A stretch of 64,000 bases of DNA from the NCBI RefSeq assembly GCF_000151665.1, contig NW_013171868.1, positions 317,501 through 381,500 of the forward strand, in the 5' to 3' direction. Source of the stretch: Blastocystis hominis (Eukaryota; Sar; Bigyra; Opalinata; Blastocystidae). The translations under genes were made by a program, and so were the position numbers. Below the pieces are notes generated by a model. The model was not told the origin of the DNA. It ran no database searches and was given only the letters and a program-made list of their open reading frames with translations. Shown here in pieces: positions 48,541 to 60,831 of the stretch (within the stretch, counting starts at the first letter, position 1; the number at the start of each line of letters is the position of its first letter).

Positions 48541-51192
48541 TTAACGCCACTCCATTACGTCAAGTTCGATTTATCGCAAATCCAAATCCAGCGCATCTTC
48601 CAATTCAACACGAAGCTCCTCCAGACCATCAAGCTCACCGCCAACGAGACCGTCACCGTCAGCGAGCTCTTCGTTCCCCTGATTCCGCGCCGCTTTCGCT
48701 CCCTGAAGAGCAACAGCGGCATGAGCGACGTCATCGATTTCGACGCCATCCACCGCTACACCACCTTCTCCTTTCGTAGACCCGCCGAATTCGCTCCACG
48801 ATAGACCCCACGCGGTCCATTCACCCGGGAAACCTGTTTTCCCGCGGTCTCTCCGACGACCAATTAGCGGACAGCGTTCTTTTCACCACTTACAAATTCG
48901 ATTATTACTCCTTTCTCGGCAAGGCGCCTCAGTTCACGCCGCTCTCCGTCGCCAAGGAGAAAACGAACGAATCCTTTATCGATCTGGTCCGCGATTTGGA
49001 CGACAGAACCGCGGTGAACACCGATCAGCCATTATACCATGCGTACCCGCTAGCTAAGAGTCTCCACATCAACGTGGTGGATTTCTTGTATCCTGACGCG
49101 GATACGCTTCGAAAACGCCATGAAGAACACGTGGACGAAGATCGCTCGATCATCGTGGATTACCAGTTCACGACGGAATATCCGCCCCAGACGTTCCGGA
49201 CGGAGAACGAATTCAATATGGATTGGATGCAGGTCGATCAAACCCCGCTCGCACCGCGGGAAATGGCATTGGAAAGTGCAGCTGCAGAGACGCACTCAGA
49301 TGTAGGATTTGTGGTGCAGAAGGATCATGATCGATCGGTGTATTTGATTCCACAGCTTGTGCTGCTCTTTCCTTTGAAATACCATTTCATTGAATCTGTG
49401 AAACTAATTCCATCCTTGTTGAATTACCTCAAACATGTGCACAAAATTGAGTCATTTTCGAATTTTCTGAACGATCAACTGGCCATTCAGTTCAATCGAG
49501 AGCAACTCGTGGAGGCCTTCACGGCCAAGTGCATGTGCACGTTTTTCAACTACGACATCTTGGAGACGTACGGAGATGCCTTCCTGAAGTGCTTTTTGTG
49601 TTTTCTGTGTCAGCCAATAGATTTTATGCGCATGTTTACTTGGTCCTCTACAGCGGTTTATCCATGCTGGAGCACATCAACCTTCGCAAGGCTTCTCTCG
49701 TGCGCAATGTGAACCTCGCAGCGATCGGAAAACGCTACCACATTCCCGACATCATCATCATGCGCTCAGCGACCAACTACCTCGGCTACAAAGAGCCCCC
49801 GTACTCTCCTTCCGCTCTCCGTGTTGTTTTAGAATGAATGTGATCGCGGATGTGGTGGAGGCGATTATTGGAACGTGCTGCTATTATAATTATAAAAACC
49901 CGATCGAATCCATTCGGTTGGTTTCGTTTTTGTTGGACTTGAATGAATTCGCTCCTGCATTGATCCATTGCTACGAAAAAGGGTTTCTCTCCTCCAACAT
50001 GCAGAATCACTTGCGAATGGACACCGATCAAATTCCATTCGCCGAGTTGGAGAAGCAAGTGGAAACGCTGGAGGAAATCCAAAAGTAGTTCAATAATTCC
50101 TTGAAAACTATGTAGATATCACTACCAAAACAAAGTGATCGCCATGATGTCGGTCTGCAGCTACATTCCTGCGGTGCCGTCGTTCAATTATCAAGTAATC
50201 CCCGTGGTTCTCTTCAAAAACAGGTTTTGGAATTTTTGGGAGATGCGATCTTTGAATGGCTTCTGATCGAGCGAATCATCGCGCTGGACCGAGATCGCAA
50301 GATTTCCCGCAACCGGGACATTTTGAAGTGCGAGACGGGCGTGCTATCGCTGTGTCCTCACACGATCACGCGTACACATCGGCCATGTCGTTGAGTGTAG
50401 TGCTTCGGAAAAATATTTTGAGCAATGAAACATTCGCGCGGAAAGCTGTGCAGATCGGACTGAATCGAGTCGTGTCGAAGCATTACCAGGCATATAACGA
50501 AGTGGATTGTTTTGTAGCGCTCAGAATTCGATTTCATGTAGGCAAAGTGGATTTTATCGGAGGAATTCGATGAAAACTGGGATCAGATCCCGCTCCGCGA
50601 TTATCTGGAATGCATGCAGATAATCCACCGAAAGAACTTGGTTTTGTTCGAGTCGTGCAGAGGAACGGGGAAGCGCAAAGAAGCAGACAAGAAGGCGATC
50701 TGCGGCCACATCCGCCCAATCCACATAGAAAACAGCGATTTTATTTACTCCATCCGCTCCAAGCCGAAATTGCTCAGCGATCTGCTGGAGTCGACGACCG
50801 CGTCGCTCTTCCTGGACGGCGGGATGCCGAAGTGTGGAAACGTGGAACCCTTGATGGATAGATGCGAAGAACTGTTCGATCGGCTGTTCGGCGACGACGT
50901 GGAGAAGCGACTGGTCGACGGAACGCTGCAGTTCGAGGTGATCTCGGCGATCCCTGTGGGGCAGTCTGTGGGTTGTGAGACTAGGAAATTCTGAACGCCC
51001 TGGGCGCGGAGGAGCGTTTGCTGCAGATTACCGAGGAGGCGGGGATGCGCTATGTGCGCATGGAGAAGCCGGGCGCGCTGGTGTTTGCCGAGCTGCGGCT
51101 GAGGAGCGCAGTGGATGAGACGGTGCTGCGATCGTTCGCGTACAAGCTGGTGTTCGAGGCGATCTACGATGCAGTGAAGTCCTTTGCTTGAT
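48541..51192 (+). CDS. Dicer-like RNase III protein (PAZ-region and two RNase III domains)
   Basis: Cuts double-stranded RNA into small RNAs. Six or more introns of about 29-32 nt. N-part HYVKFDLSQIQIQRIFQFN resembles the Dicer platform. TDQPLYHAYPLAKSLHINVV and YLIPQLVLLFPLKYHFIESV match the QPLL and VPELCxIHP regions around the PAZ domain. RNase IIIa: NYDILETYGDAFLKFYAHVY with ADVVEAIIGTC. RNase IIIb: NYQVLEFLGDAIFEWLL with LSDLLESTTASLFLDGG. All acidic metal-binding positions of both sites look present. No certain dsRBD; a small domain follows the last intron. No ATG opens the frame at the minisatellite edge, so the true start is probably upstream. An intron near 50340-50400 is unresolved. 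Confidence 0.85.
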
Positions 51193-51213
51193 GATGGAAT
51201 GAATGTTTGAGAA

Positions 51214-51221
51214 ACAAACAG
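51214..51221 (-). terminator. TGTTTGTT element that probably sets the stop codon
   Basis: The octamer lies 6 nt past GTT TG in the frame of the acidic protein. Polyadenylation after position 51228 would turn TG into TGA. There is no encoded stop before it. Confidence 0.65.
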
Positions 51222-51227
51222 AAAAAC

Positions 51228-52137
51228 AAACCGAAGCAGCCGGAGCAGCCGGAGCCTCGCGGGGCTTTTCTTCGGACGATTGCTGGGGTTCCGGTTCCGG
51301 TTCCGGTTCCGGTTCCGGTTCCAGTTGTTGCTGGGGTTCTATTTTTTCTTTTTCTGGTTCTTCGGATTGTTTGGGTTCTTCGGGTTCGATAGAAACTTCG
51401 CTGGATGGCTGATTGGGTTCTTCTGTCAATGGGCTCTTTTCTTTTTCTTTTTCTTCTTCTTGCTTCTCCTTCTTTATTTCTCTTACTACAACTTCTTCCT
51501 CTTTTGCTTCTTCTTGCTGCTCTTCTGGTACTTGAACATCCAACTCTTGCTCAGACCCTTGCTCTTCCACGAGACCTTCCATATTAACATCGGGAGTGTG
51601 CTCGGAAGAATCATCCAAATAATTATCCACCAGAGTCGATACGTTCGCCATGGTGACAATACTCACATCACTGATAAACTCCATTGCGCTTTCTGCTGTC
51701 TACAGATTATGCACTTGAACACACAATTTCTTACAGAGATTGTGGACTGTACGTAAGGATTCGATAATGCGGAGCCCATCATACTTCCAACAGCAGAGAA
51801 TCCGCTTTCAAGAAGATTCCAAGCTCCATTCACGCATTTGTCAACCATGTACCCAAGTTTAGAAGAAGTCAAGTCGTCCGTAAATAAGTGTACGTTATCG
51901 ACAGAACCGCGCAATTCATTAAACTCTTTTTGACATTCGGATAGAAGTGAACTCCAATAATCCTTTTCTTCAGGAGGAGCGTTATACTCATTGATTTGAA
52001 TTTCATTCATCACCGTAATATATCTGTACATAATATAACACTCATTACGTTTACTTATGTAAAGCGGCCACTTCATTTTTCTCCGATTTAAGCTCGCGTG
52101 CTTCACACAATAATTTCTGAATTGTTTCTTTATCCAT
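51228..52137 (-). CDS. Acidic hypothetical protein, stop codon probably made by polyadenylation
   Basis: Exons 52055-52137, 51735-52023 and 51228-51699; introns 52024-52054 (31 nt) and 51700-51734 (35 nt). Start MDKETIQKLLCEARELKSEK. A helical N-half (about 130 residues, including AWNLLESGFSAVGSMMGSAL) is followed by a Glu/Gln/Pro tail with a (EP)6 run at about 51295-51325, ending in APAAPAAS. No family recognised. The frame stays open far past the 3'-end octamer into the antisense of the Dicer-like gene; I take everything beyond 51228 as untranslated. The N-half could bind membranes (amphipathic GSMMGSAL), which is inference. Confidence 0.7.
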
Positions 52138-52271
52138 AATACAAGTTATATATATATTATTACAAAAAATGGGGAGAAAAACCTTGTTACTTGTAAACCG
52201 CGGTTATTATTATGAATAAGGAAAAAAAGTCCAGAAAAGCGGGCTTTTTTGAACGTCCATAGCAGAAGAAA

Positions 52272-55200
52272 ATGAGTGAAAAGAAAGGTTCACGCATTCT
52301 CTATCCGTTTAAAATTGTGGGTTATGTGTGTGGGACCAAAAGAATTCTTTTGAACCAGTTAGGTAGGAATGTGTGGTTGTTTTGAAGTGCAGGAGAAGAT
52401 TCTTTTCTGACGGTTCCCACTGGGAAATCGTTCCAAGTATATAATACGGAGAAACTGCAATCGATTATGGTTTCTCCACAACTCTCGGAAGATATTGAGT
52501 TTGGTCTTTTTTGTGCATATGAGTGGTAGTGTAATCGAAGTTTCAGGTGAGTATACATTTACCGCGGTAGGAAAGGTAATTCTCAAATGGAAGCGTTTTT
52601 CGATCGTTGGAAGGTTGGATTCCGACCACGGCGCTATCAAGTGTTTGTTGGTAATGGGAAACTATTTATTGTCCGCCTCAGCGGATGGTTTTCTGTGCAT
52701 CTGGAACTGGGACAGCGAGGAGCTGATCCGCACCATCAACCTTGGCCATTCCTTCGAGCCCTCCTGTTTATCCCACCCTCCGACCTATTTGAACAAGGTG
52801 GTAATCGGGAGCGCATCGGGGCAGCTGCAGCTGTGGAACATCCGAACCGGCGCTCTCATCATGAGCTTCGCTGGCTACTCGTCCGCCGTCCGCTTCCTGG
52901 AGCCCTCTCCGTCGGTCGACGTGATGGCGATCGGCCTGCAGGACGGGACCATCGACCTCCGAAACCTCCGCTACGACCAGGTTCCACGTTTCCACGATTC
53001 ACGAGCGTAGTCGGTGATGCAGTTCCGTCAGGATTCCGCGGTGACGAGTCTGTCGTTCTTTTCGAATCTGGCCAAAGCGCCGCTTTTGGTTTCCGCGGGG
53101 GAGAACGGGAGTTTCTGCCTCTGGGATTTGCGCGGGAAATGTCTTCGCTTCCAGCGGGACGCCGCGCACGTCGGCGCGATCCACTCCGCCTTCTTCTTGC
53201 CGGGGCGTTTCCAGCTGTTAACCGCGGGGAACGACAATTCCCTCCGCGTGTGGGGCATCGACGAGATCGACGGATCCCCGCGGGAGCTGAAGAGCCGGTG
53301 CGGACACGCGGAGGGCGCGTCGCTGATCGAGTTCTACGGTTTCCACGGTGTGGTTTCGCGGGAAGGGAGTTTCGACGGTTTGGCGCTAAACGTGCTTTCC
53401 GCGGGGGAGGACCGGGCGTTTCGCACCTTCCACGTGCTCCGCGACCCGCTGAGCGGGGAGTTGTCCCAGGGTCCCGCGGGGAAGCGACAAAAACTGCAGG
53501 GAGTCCAGGGGTCCACTAGAACCGCGGGAACCGCGGGAATGCAGGGTTCTAGTGAAACTACCGGAACCACGGGAACTACTGGACCCACTGGAACCGCGGG
53601 AATGGGAGATGGGCGATTACCGCGGATCACGTGCTTCGCGTACTCGGAAGGGCGGGAAAAGGACTGGGCGAACGTGGTCACGTGCCACGAGGGTTCTGCC
53701 AGCGTGTTGGTTTCCCCGTTTCCCCGTTGACGGGTAGGTACACGTGGCGTTACTTGGACCGAATCCTCGGCGACAAAATCCTCCTGCCCCCCGACGCCGC
53801 GCGCTCCCGCGGGAATTTCGCCACCGCGTGCGACGTGGAGAACAACGGGGAAACCGTGGTCGTGGGCTACCGCGACGGCTCCCTCCATCTGTGGGCGTTT
53901 TTTTTCCCTCCTCACCGGCAGTTTCAACATCCAGAGCGGCCTTTACCGCGGTTCGCTCCCGCGGGAATCCAAGCCCGGCTTCCGCCTCCGCGCGGGACTC
54001 ACCGGCTTCCTGGCGGCGGGCGCGCAACCCGCGGGGGAGGGCGGCCACACCGAGGCGGTGCTTGCCGCGGGAATCGACCTCACCGGGCAGGTAGGAGTTC
54101 CCCGCGGGGATGAGGCGTAGGAGGTGGTGTCAGTTTCGCGGGACCAATCGATTCGGTTCTGGGATTTGCCCAATCGTCGGCTCGCGCACGTGATCGCGCT
54201 GAGCTCCCCCGCGGTTAACGCGCGGTTCTGCCGCACCGCCAATCTGCTCGCCGTGGAAACCGCGGGGAGCGAGGTGATCGTCGTGGAGTGCGGTTCCCGC
54301 CAAATCATTCGGCGGTTCCGCGGGGATCCGAGTTTCGCGGGGACGTGTCTGGCGTTCGCGGAGGACGGTCGCTGGCTGTTCTTCGGGGATTCCCGCGGGG
54401 ATCTGCGCGTGTGGAGCGTGCCGGAAAGTGGGGAAAAAAGGGCGGGAAAAACGCGTAGGCCGATTGGTGGACTGGATTCGGTTCGAGCACGTGCTTCGCT
54501 CCGTGGCGGTTTCGGTGAGCGGGGAATTCGTCGCGACGACGCACGTGGGACAGCGCGGAATCGCGGTTTTCGCCAACAATGCCTACTACTCGGAATTGAT
54601 CGATTCCCGCGAACCCCGCCAACCCTGCTGCATCGACTCCCCCGCGGTTTTATCCAACGAAGAAGAAGGAGAAGAAGCTTCCCGCCATCGCGAGGCTTCC
54701 GCCGATTCCCCGCGGGAATCCAATAGAATCGGCGGAACCGCGGGGACGCTGCGGTTGTCGCGGGGTCCGCACGATAAGTGGTGCGCACTGGTTCATTTGC
54801 GGGAATTGCGGGAGCGAAACCGTCCCCGCGAAACTGTCCAAAAACCCGCGGAAGCGCCCTTCTTCCTCCCCACCACCGCGGGGATCGAGCCCAAATTCGC
54901 GGTCCCCGAGGAACCGGAGAAACCGGAGAAAAGTGGAAACGGAGGTCCCGGGGAACGGTTCAGCACGCGGCGGGAAGTTCTGAGCGGGGAAAACGAATTG
55001 CAAGCCATGCTGCGAAGAGCCGCCGAACGCGAAGAACCGCGGGAACAGAGTCGAATCGGGGAAACCGTGGAAACCGTGGAACCCTCCGCGAGTGAAACGC
55101 CCGATGAAACTGTCCCGAACAAAAACGTGGAATCATCGAATCATGAACCCCCCACGGATGAAACCCCCGAGGTGGATGAAACCCCCGAGGTGGATGAAAC

Positions 55201-55591
55201 CCCCGAGGTGGAGGAGGAGGCGGACGTGGAGCGCGCGATGGGGAGTTTCTACGGAGTGCTTCGGCATTTCCGCGCGCTGCCGGTATCCGCGGCGGACGCG
55301 GAGCTGAGTCTGCTGTGCATGGGGGACTTCGACGAGGTCGGAAAAACCGCGGTGCGGAATTTGCTTCGATTTTTGGAGCGCGCGATGCGCGCGGAAACGG
55401 ACTTCGAAATGGTGCAGGCGCTGCTGGAGAGGACGCTGGAGCTGTACGGAGAGGTGATCGAGGGAATGCCGGAGATGAAGACGAGGCTGGAGGGAATGGA
55501 GCGCGTGCAGAGACGAGCGTGGAGGAGGATGCAGGGACTGATGCAGCAGACGCTGTGTCTGGTCGAGTTGTTTAGCAACGTGCAGTTGTAA
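52272..55591 (+). CDS. UTP21: U3 snoRNP protein UTP21 (WDR36)
   Basis: Tandem WD40 propeller protein of the small-subunit processome, needed for 18S rRNA maturation in the nucleolus. Start MSEKKGSRILYPFKIVG matches the family start. Several introns of about 29-35 nt. Family segments in order: HPPTYLNKVVIGSASGQLQLWN, SPSVDVMAIGLQDGTI, VGAIHSAFFLPGRFQLL, NDNSLRVWGIDE, VSVSRDQSIRFWDLPNRRL, EDGRWLFFGDSRGDLRVWSVP and, in the Utp21 domain, EAPFFLPTTAGIEPKF. A low-complexity TG-rich insertion (about 53515-53610) and an ETPEVD triplet repeat (about 55155-55215) interrupt it. The C-terminal helical domain ends VELFSNVQL. Extremely rich in CCGCGG sites. Confidence 0.93.
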
Positions 55592-55963
55592 CGAGTGTTC
55601 TTTTATGCGGTGTTTGTGAGAGAAAGAAGGGGGAGAGCAGGAAGTGATTGATTGATTGATGGTACAAGGAGAGGAATAAAAATGGTGAGAATGGTGCAAA
55701 ATTGATGAGTTTTGTTATTATTCAACTTGGTTCAAATCCCTTGACCAAGACTTTCGAAAATGACAAAAACAAATTCACACAACTTTTATCAATCCTTCCT
55801 ACTATCAAGGTACTCTCTCTCTTTATACATATATATATCTCGAATACAACCAATTCCATATTGGTATGATTTAAAATATCCCCCAGCACTTTCGTCTTTC
55901 TTGCCGTGTCAAGAAGTTTCCAGGAAATTTCTTGCTTCTACAGGTTGCTTTTCACTTTTTCGA
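55592..55963. other. Intergenic, 372 bp
   Basis: Between UTP21 and ZNF598 on the same strand. A TGTTTGTG variant of the 3'-end motif lies near 55610. A short TGAT repeat at 55645-55660. In-frame codons upstream of 55964 are AT-rich and look untranslated. Confidence 0.5.
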
Positions 55964-58605
55964 ATGAGCTGCACTGTTTGTTGTAATCCGATTCAAGATT
56001 TTGCATTTGGATCTTGTGATCACAAGGATTTATGTGCTAATTGTATGCTTCACTGGCTAATGCTCTATAAAGAGACAACCTGCCCAACCTGCCGTGTAAC
56101 TCTGCTTCCTCAATATTATGACTAGGAAAATATTGAGAAAATTGTAATAACCACCAATCCCGAAGCAACCTATTTGTCTGTGACCAATTCACCAACGGCC
56201 TATTTCGACAAGACATTAAACATCTGTTTTGATTCAAAGAACCTCTGTAATGCGTATAAGGAACGACTTGGTTATCGTTGCCCGATTTGCTATGCAGAAT
56301 ACGCTAAAACGAAACAGGGGGAAAACCCAAAATTCCGAAACGAAAAAGAACTGATCCGACACGTCAGTTCCGCTCATGACTTGGTTCTGTGCAATTTGTG
56401 TTTATCCAATCTCAAAATCTTTCCTTTCGAAATGAGGTGTTACAAAAAGAATGTATCGCCCCCTCTCTCCCCTCATCCCCAGGAAATCGACCGTCACAAC
56501 CGCTTCGGCCTCACCGACCGTTCTCTCGACTACCGCGTGGATCCTCACCCCGTTTCTCCTCTTCTTCCTCCTTCCACTCTAGCGCTGCGAATTCTGCGAC
56601 AAGCTCCAATTCGACGAGAAAGCGCTGACCCACCACCTCGAAACCTCCCACCAATTCTGCATTTTCTGCCCCCCCGACGCCCACGCCGTATCCTTTTCTC
56701 CTTTCTCCCCCTAATTTCCAGTACTTCAAGTCGCGCCAGGCCCTCATGGACCACTACGAGAAGCACCACTACGTCTGCCACCATCCCGCCTGCGCCGACC
56801 AGGAATTCTCCGTCTTCAACTCCCAGATCGAGCTCATGGAGCACAAACGCACCGTCCACAACCTCAAAGAAACCCTCTCCGTACCTCCGTTTCCACCTTC
56901 TTACACCCAGCTCAGCGACCTCTTCGCGACCGCGGAACTCGCCACTCCCGAAACGCCCCACGTCTCCGAGCGCGCCATCGAGGCCGCCAAAGTGTTCCTC
57001 GTCGAAGATCCCTCCGGATGGTCGCGGGAAGAGCTCGAAAAGCGCGGCAAGGAGCTCGACCGCGAGCTACACGCCGTGTTCCGCGGGAATCCGGGGAAGT
57101 TCGAGCGGTACCAGAAACTGACCGGGGAGTTTCTTCGCGGAACCGTCTCCGCCGCGGCGTTCTACGATGTGTCGCTGAACGTAGAGGCGGCCTCCCGCGG
57201 TTATGCGTAGCTTCTGGGGACATCGAATCTTCGCGTGCTGAGTCATTTGATCAGTTTGATTGACAACCCCGTGCGACGACACGTCATCGAAACACTATTC
57301 CGCGAAGCGCGCGGACGCAAAACCGAGCAGCTGGACCGCGAGTTTCTCCAATCCATCGGCGCCTGCCGCACCGGCCAATCCCCCGCCAAACTCGCCGAAT
57401 TCCCGCGGGAATTCAATACTCCGCAGCTTTCCGCGGAAAGCGAGGCGTTTCATCCGCGCGGTTTCCCGCGGTCGGCTTCGTCCCCCGCGCTGCCCATTCC
57501 GCACAGTCCCGCGGAAACCAGCCCGGTCGACGAAGCTCCCGCGGTTCTGACGCCGCAGGAGCAGCTGAGCGCGTTCCGCGGGGAACTGTCGGAGCTGGCG
57601 AATCTGAAATCGAAGCTTGTGCAACGTGGAAAAGTGGTAACTGGAGAAACGTTGCTGCTTGGCGGGAACGGAGCGGTGGAAGTGATTCGGTGTCTGGACG
57701 AATTGCTGCGCGAGCGCGCGAGGCGCGAAGAATGGGCGGGAATCGACGAATCGCGGTTAAACGGAGTCAGCGAATCCATGGCGAAGATGACCAACCGGGA
57801 ATTGCTGAGTTGCAACTGGGTGGACAAGCTCGGCCTTTCCGAGGCGTCCAGGCAAAATTTCGACCTTTTTCTGGAATATTTTCGCGGGAAGGAAGGACTC
57901 GTCGCGCCGTCGCTCGCCGCCGTCCAGAAGGCGAAGCGCGATTTGGCGGGAGTTTCCTCCACCGAGGTCAACTGGATCCGCGAGGTGTTCGGCGTTTTCG
58001 CGGGGGAGGTCATTCGGCGTCTTCGCGAGTTGACAAGGACCGTCGCCGAAGAACAGGCCAAGCGTTTTGCCGCGGTTATGATTCCCGCCAAACCCAATCC
58101 AGAGCGGAGTTTCGTACAGAAACTCCCCGTGCGGACCTCCAAAAAACCGTGGCAAACCATCCCCGCGGTTAACTCCGTACCGCACAGTGCGGAGGCGTTT
58201 TTCCCGCCGATAAAGAGCGCTTCTCCAGTTTCTCCAGTTTCTCCAGTTTCTCCAGTTTCTCCAGGGAAGGGAAAAATCCTTATACCCAACGAAAAAAACC
58301 CGAAACGTGGAAATAGAGTGTCGCCCAGTCCCGCGGGGAAGACGATCTCTACCACAACGTCCATTTCCCCAGTAGCGGAGGGCGTTTCGTCATCATCATC
58401 ATCGTCGTTGACTGCTCTCGGACGTTTCAATATGCCAACACTTCCAACTGCGAAACCCCCGGCGAATTCGACGAATCCAAAAACCGCGGAAACGTGGGGA
58501 GTGAAGAAAGATATCGTCCAAGAAACGCTGGATCAAGCGGTGGAGGAGACGAAGAGAACGAGCGGGAAAGGGAAGAAGAAGCCTGTGGTGTTATTTCAAT
58601 ATTAA
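55964..58605 (+). CDS. ZNF598: E3 ubiquitin ligase ZNF598/Hel2
   Basis: Marks collided ribosomes by ubiquitylating small-subunit proteins. RING at residues 1-45: MSCTVCCNPIQDFAFGSC, CDHKDLCANC, CPTCR. Then NICFDSKNLCNAYKERLGYR (ZNF598: VYALYRQLLQHECPRC), a run of C2H2-type fingers (RCPICYAEY...HVSSAH, LCNLCLSNLKIFPFEMRCY, CEFCDKLQFDEKALTHHLETSH, CIFCPPDAHAYFKSRQALMDH, CHHPACADQEFSVF) in the family's exact order. The last two-thirds are less conserved, with a Ser/Pro repeat (SPVSPV, about 58226-58262). Introns are about 30-80 nt; the first is 30 nt after CPTCR. Ends 15 nt from the next convergent gene. Confidence 0.9.
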
Positions 58606-58620
58606 TATAGTGATTCTTTT

Positions 58621-60831
58621 TTATTCATAATAGAAGGAAGAGAAGGCGAGGAAGGTTCCGAGTTGTTGTTCGTTTAGCTGATCAATGAAATGTTTGTTGG
58701 AAACAGGGAATAGAAATTGAGCGATTACGGGTAGAAGCGAATGATCACTCGGTTGGCTGGCTACTTCGATGACGAGTTTCTTCAGATGGTCTCGGAATGA
58801 AGGTTTGGAGACCTGGTTTTTCGATACATCGCTCGTGATACCTTCGAGAAGACGAAGAATGCCCCAAAGAGAAGGATAGGAAAGAATCGGGAGATACGGA
58901 ATGAACTGTTGGATGTTGTGGAAGGCCGGATGCATCGCACTACACGTCACAATCAATTCTTCGAAGCAGTTCTACAACCATTAGACACATATTCCCTTCA
59001 ACTTCCTACCAAATAGTGCGCTTTTCTCGTCGGTCCGACTTGGAATCGGCTCGCAAACACTTTCACCATAAATGTCGTCAAAACCGGATAAAACCACGAT
59101 AATGCTGGCTTCCCTACACCAACCACAGTCTATTCTCGATTGATTGTTTAAAACAATTACAATACGAAGCAGTGTTTGTAATACACCAAACTCAAAGACA
59201 GGATCTAAAATGTGTGGGCAACCAAAACGAGAAATGTTAATGGTTTCATTAAATGTGGGTGTAAAAACTGTATCGATGTTCAGTCGTGAAAGCCAAAGAT
59301 CAGAGAGGATTTGAAAGATCGAATGTCGTTGTTCTGGTGATTCGTTATCGAATGGAATTCCTTCTAACAATTCCACAAATACTGAGTCACGCGCAGCTAA
59401 TTGCGCTTTATAGTTCTCTTTTCGAAAAGTGGGATATAAAAGAAGATCCGTTTCTATGAAATGAAATGAGAAAACATTGAAAAAAAGTCATACGATCGAA
59501 ATAGAGTTGGAAAATGAATTCTGCCAAAAATGTCACTCGATTCAAGTTGCCTTTTATATAACCCGCGATTCCAGATTGGCAAAACGAAACCACTTCATCA
59601 CTGATATCCGGATTCATCAACACAATCAGAATCGTTTCCAAAAATTGGTAAGAAGTCCCGTCGATGAGAGTGAGAGTATTCTATGTCATATTCAATCATT
59701 CAAAACGATATACACAGAACTGAGGATAATCCCTCACTTGTCGCGTGATTTCGAGCGAAATCTCTCTGCTCGCCGCTTTTTTCAAGAAGCTCAGATTTCT
59801 CTACTGTTGAGCTACTGAAAACAAAATAAAATCTACAAGTTGCTTGTAGAAGAAACAGCGCTGACAGACTTCACTTAATTTTCTGGGTTTGATCGATGGA
59901 ATGAATCGTTCCGCCAATTTGGACGAGCCAAACACAACACAAAACATTACAAACAAATCATTCCGAATCAATCGTTCCACATGTTCCAGGCATTTCTCAT
60001 CATCCACACACCAACTCATCAAATCAACGATATCTGACTCTTTGCATTCAGCAAATGCTTCACAAGGATCATTGATTTTACTCAAAAACATCGATAATGG
60101 TTGAAGCTGTTCCTTAAATTTCATATTCCTACAGAAGAGAGCGATTCCCGCAGTAAGCCAGCTTGTGAATAGACCAGCATCCTCAAAAACATATGGAAGA
60201 AAACATGATGATTCCACGGACTGGGAAGAATTGATGATGTTGAGTAGTTCATCAGAATAGGAATATATTACAAAGTTGGGAACGATACAGAATAGGAATG
60301 GAAGCGAGGATATACATACAATATCGACTTTCGGATACACTGTGCTGTGGGTATCTAAATAATGGGCAGCACGAAGCATTTCCTTATGTTTCATAATGTG
60401 AAATGACCCTTTTTCATAAGAAAAAATAAGATCCTCGATAAATCGTTTCCAAAGTGTACCCTTATTACAGAATGACAGAAAGCTACTCAAATGCGTACAA
60501 TGCTCTGAGATCGAAAGAATAGTACCGTTACATGCGCCTTCAAGGTAGGTCACAATGCTCTCGTAAACCTTTTGCCAGTTTTTTGATTTCTCTATCTATA
60601 ATACAACTACTATATCATAACGAGCGTTTTGGAGAATCATAATAGCGTATGCAACTCCAAGTGTATAATCAGCGTTATTTACGGCTCTATGAAACTTTTC
60701 TACTTCACTCTTTGCATCTATTTGATAATTCTGTATTCAAATTACCTTCCTACAAGGAAGGTGACAAAAATGAAAACTACATGGATAGAAAGCGAATCGA
60801 CCAGATTCAATAATTCTATCAACCTCGACAT
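58621..60831 (-). CDS. Unrecognised all-helical protein (HEAT-like)
   Basis: Start MSRLIELLNLVDSLSIHVV at 60831; intron phases fit through DAKSEVEKFHRAVNNADYTL and NWQKVYESIVTYLEGACNG. About 680 residues from six or more exons with introns of about 30-35 nt. Mostly amphipathic helices with Cys and Phe: for example SWCVDDEKCLEHVERLIRND, LPILSYPSLWGILRLLEGI and the end LNEQQLGTFLAFSSFYYE. The N-terminus faintly recalls exportin/importin-beta proteins, but there is no clear motif. I leave it unnamed. Low GC compared with its neighbour. Confidence 0.65.
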
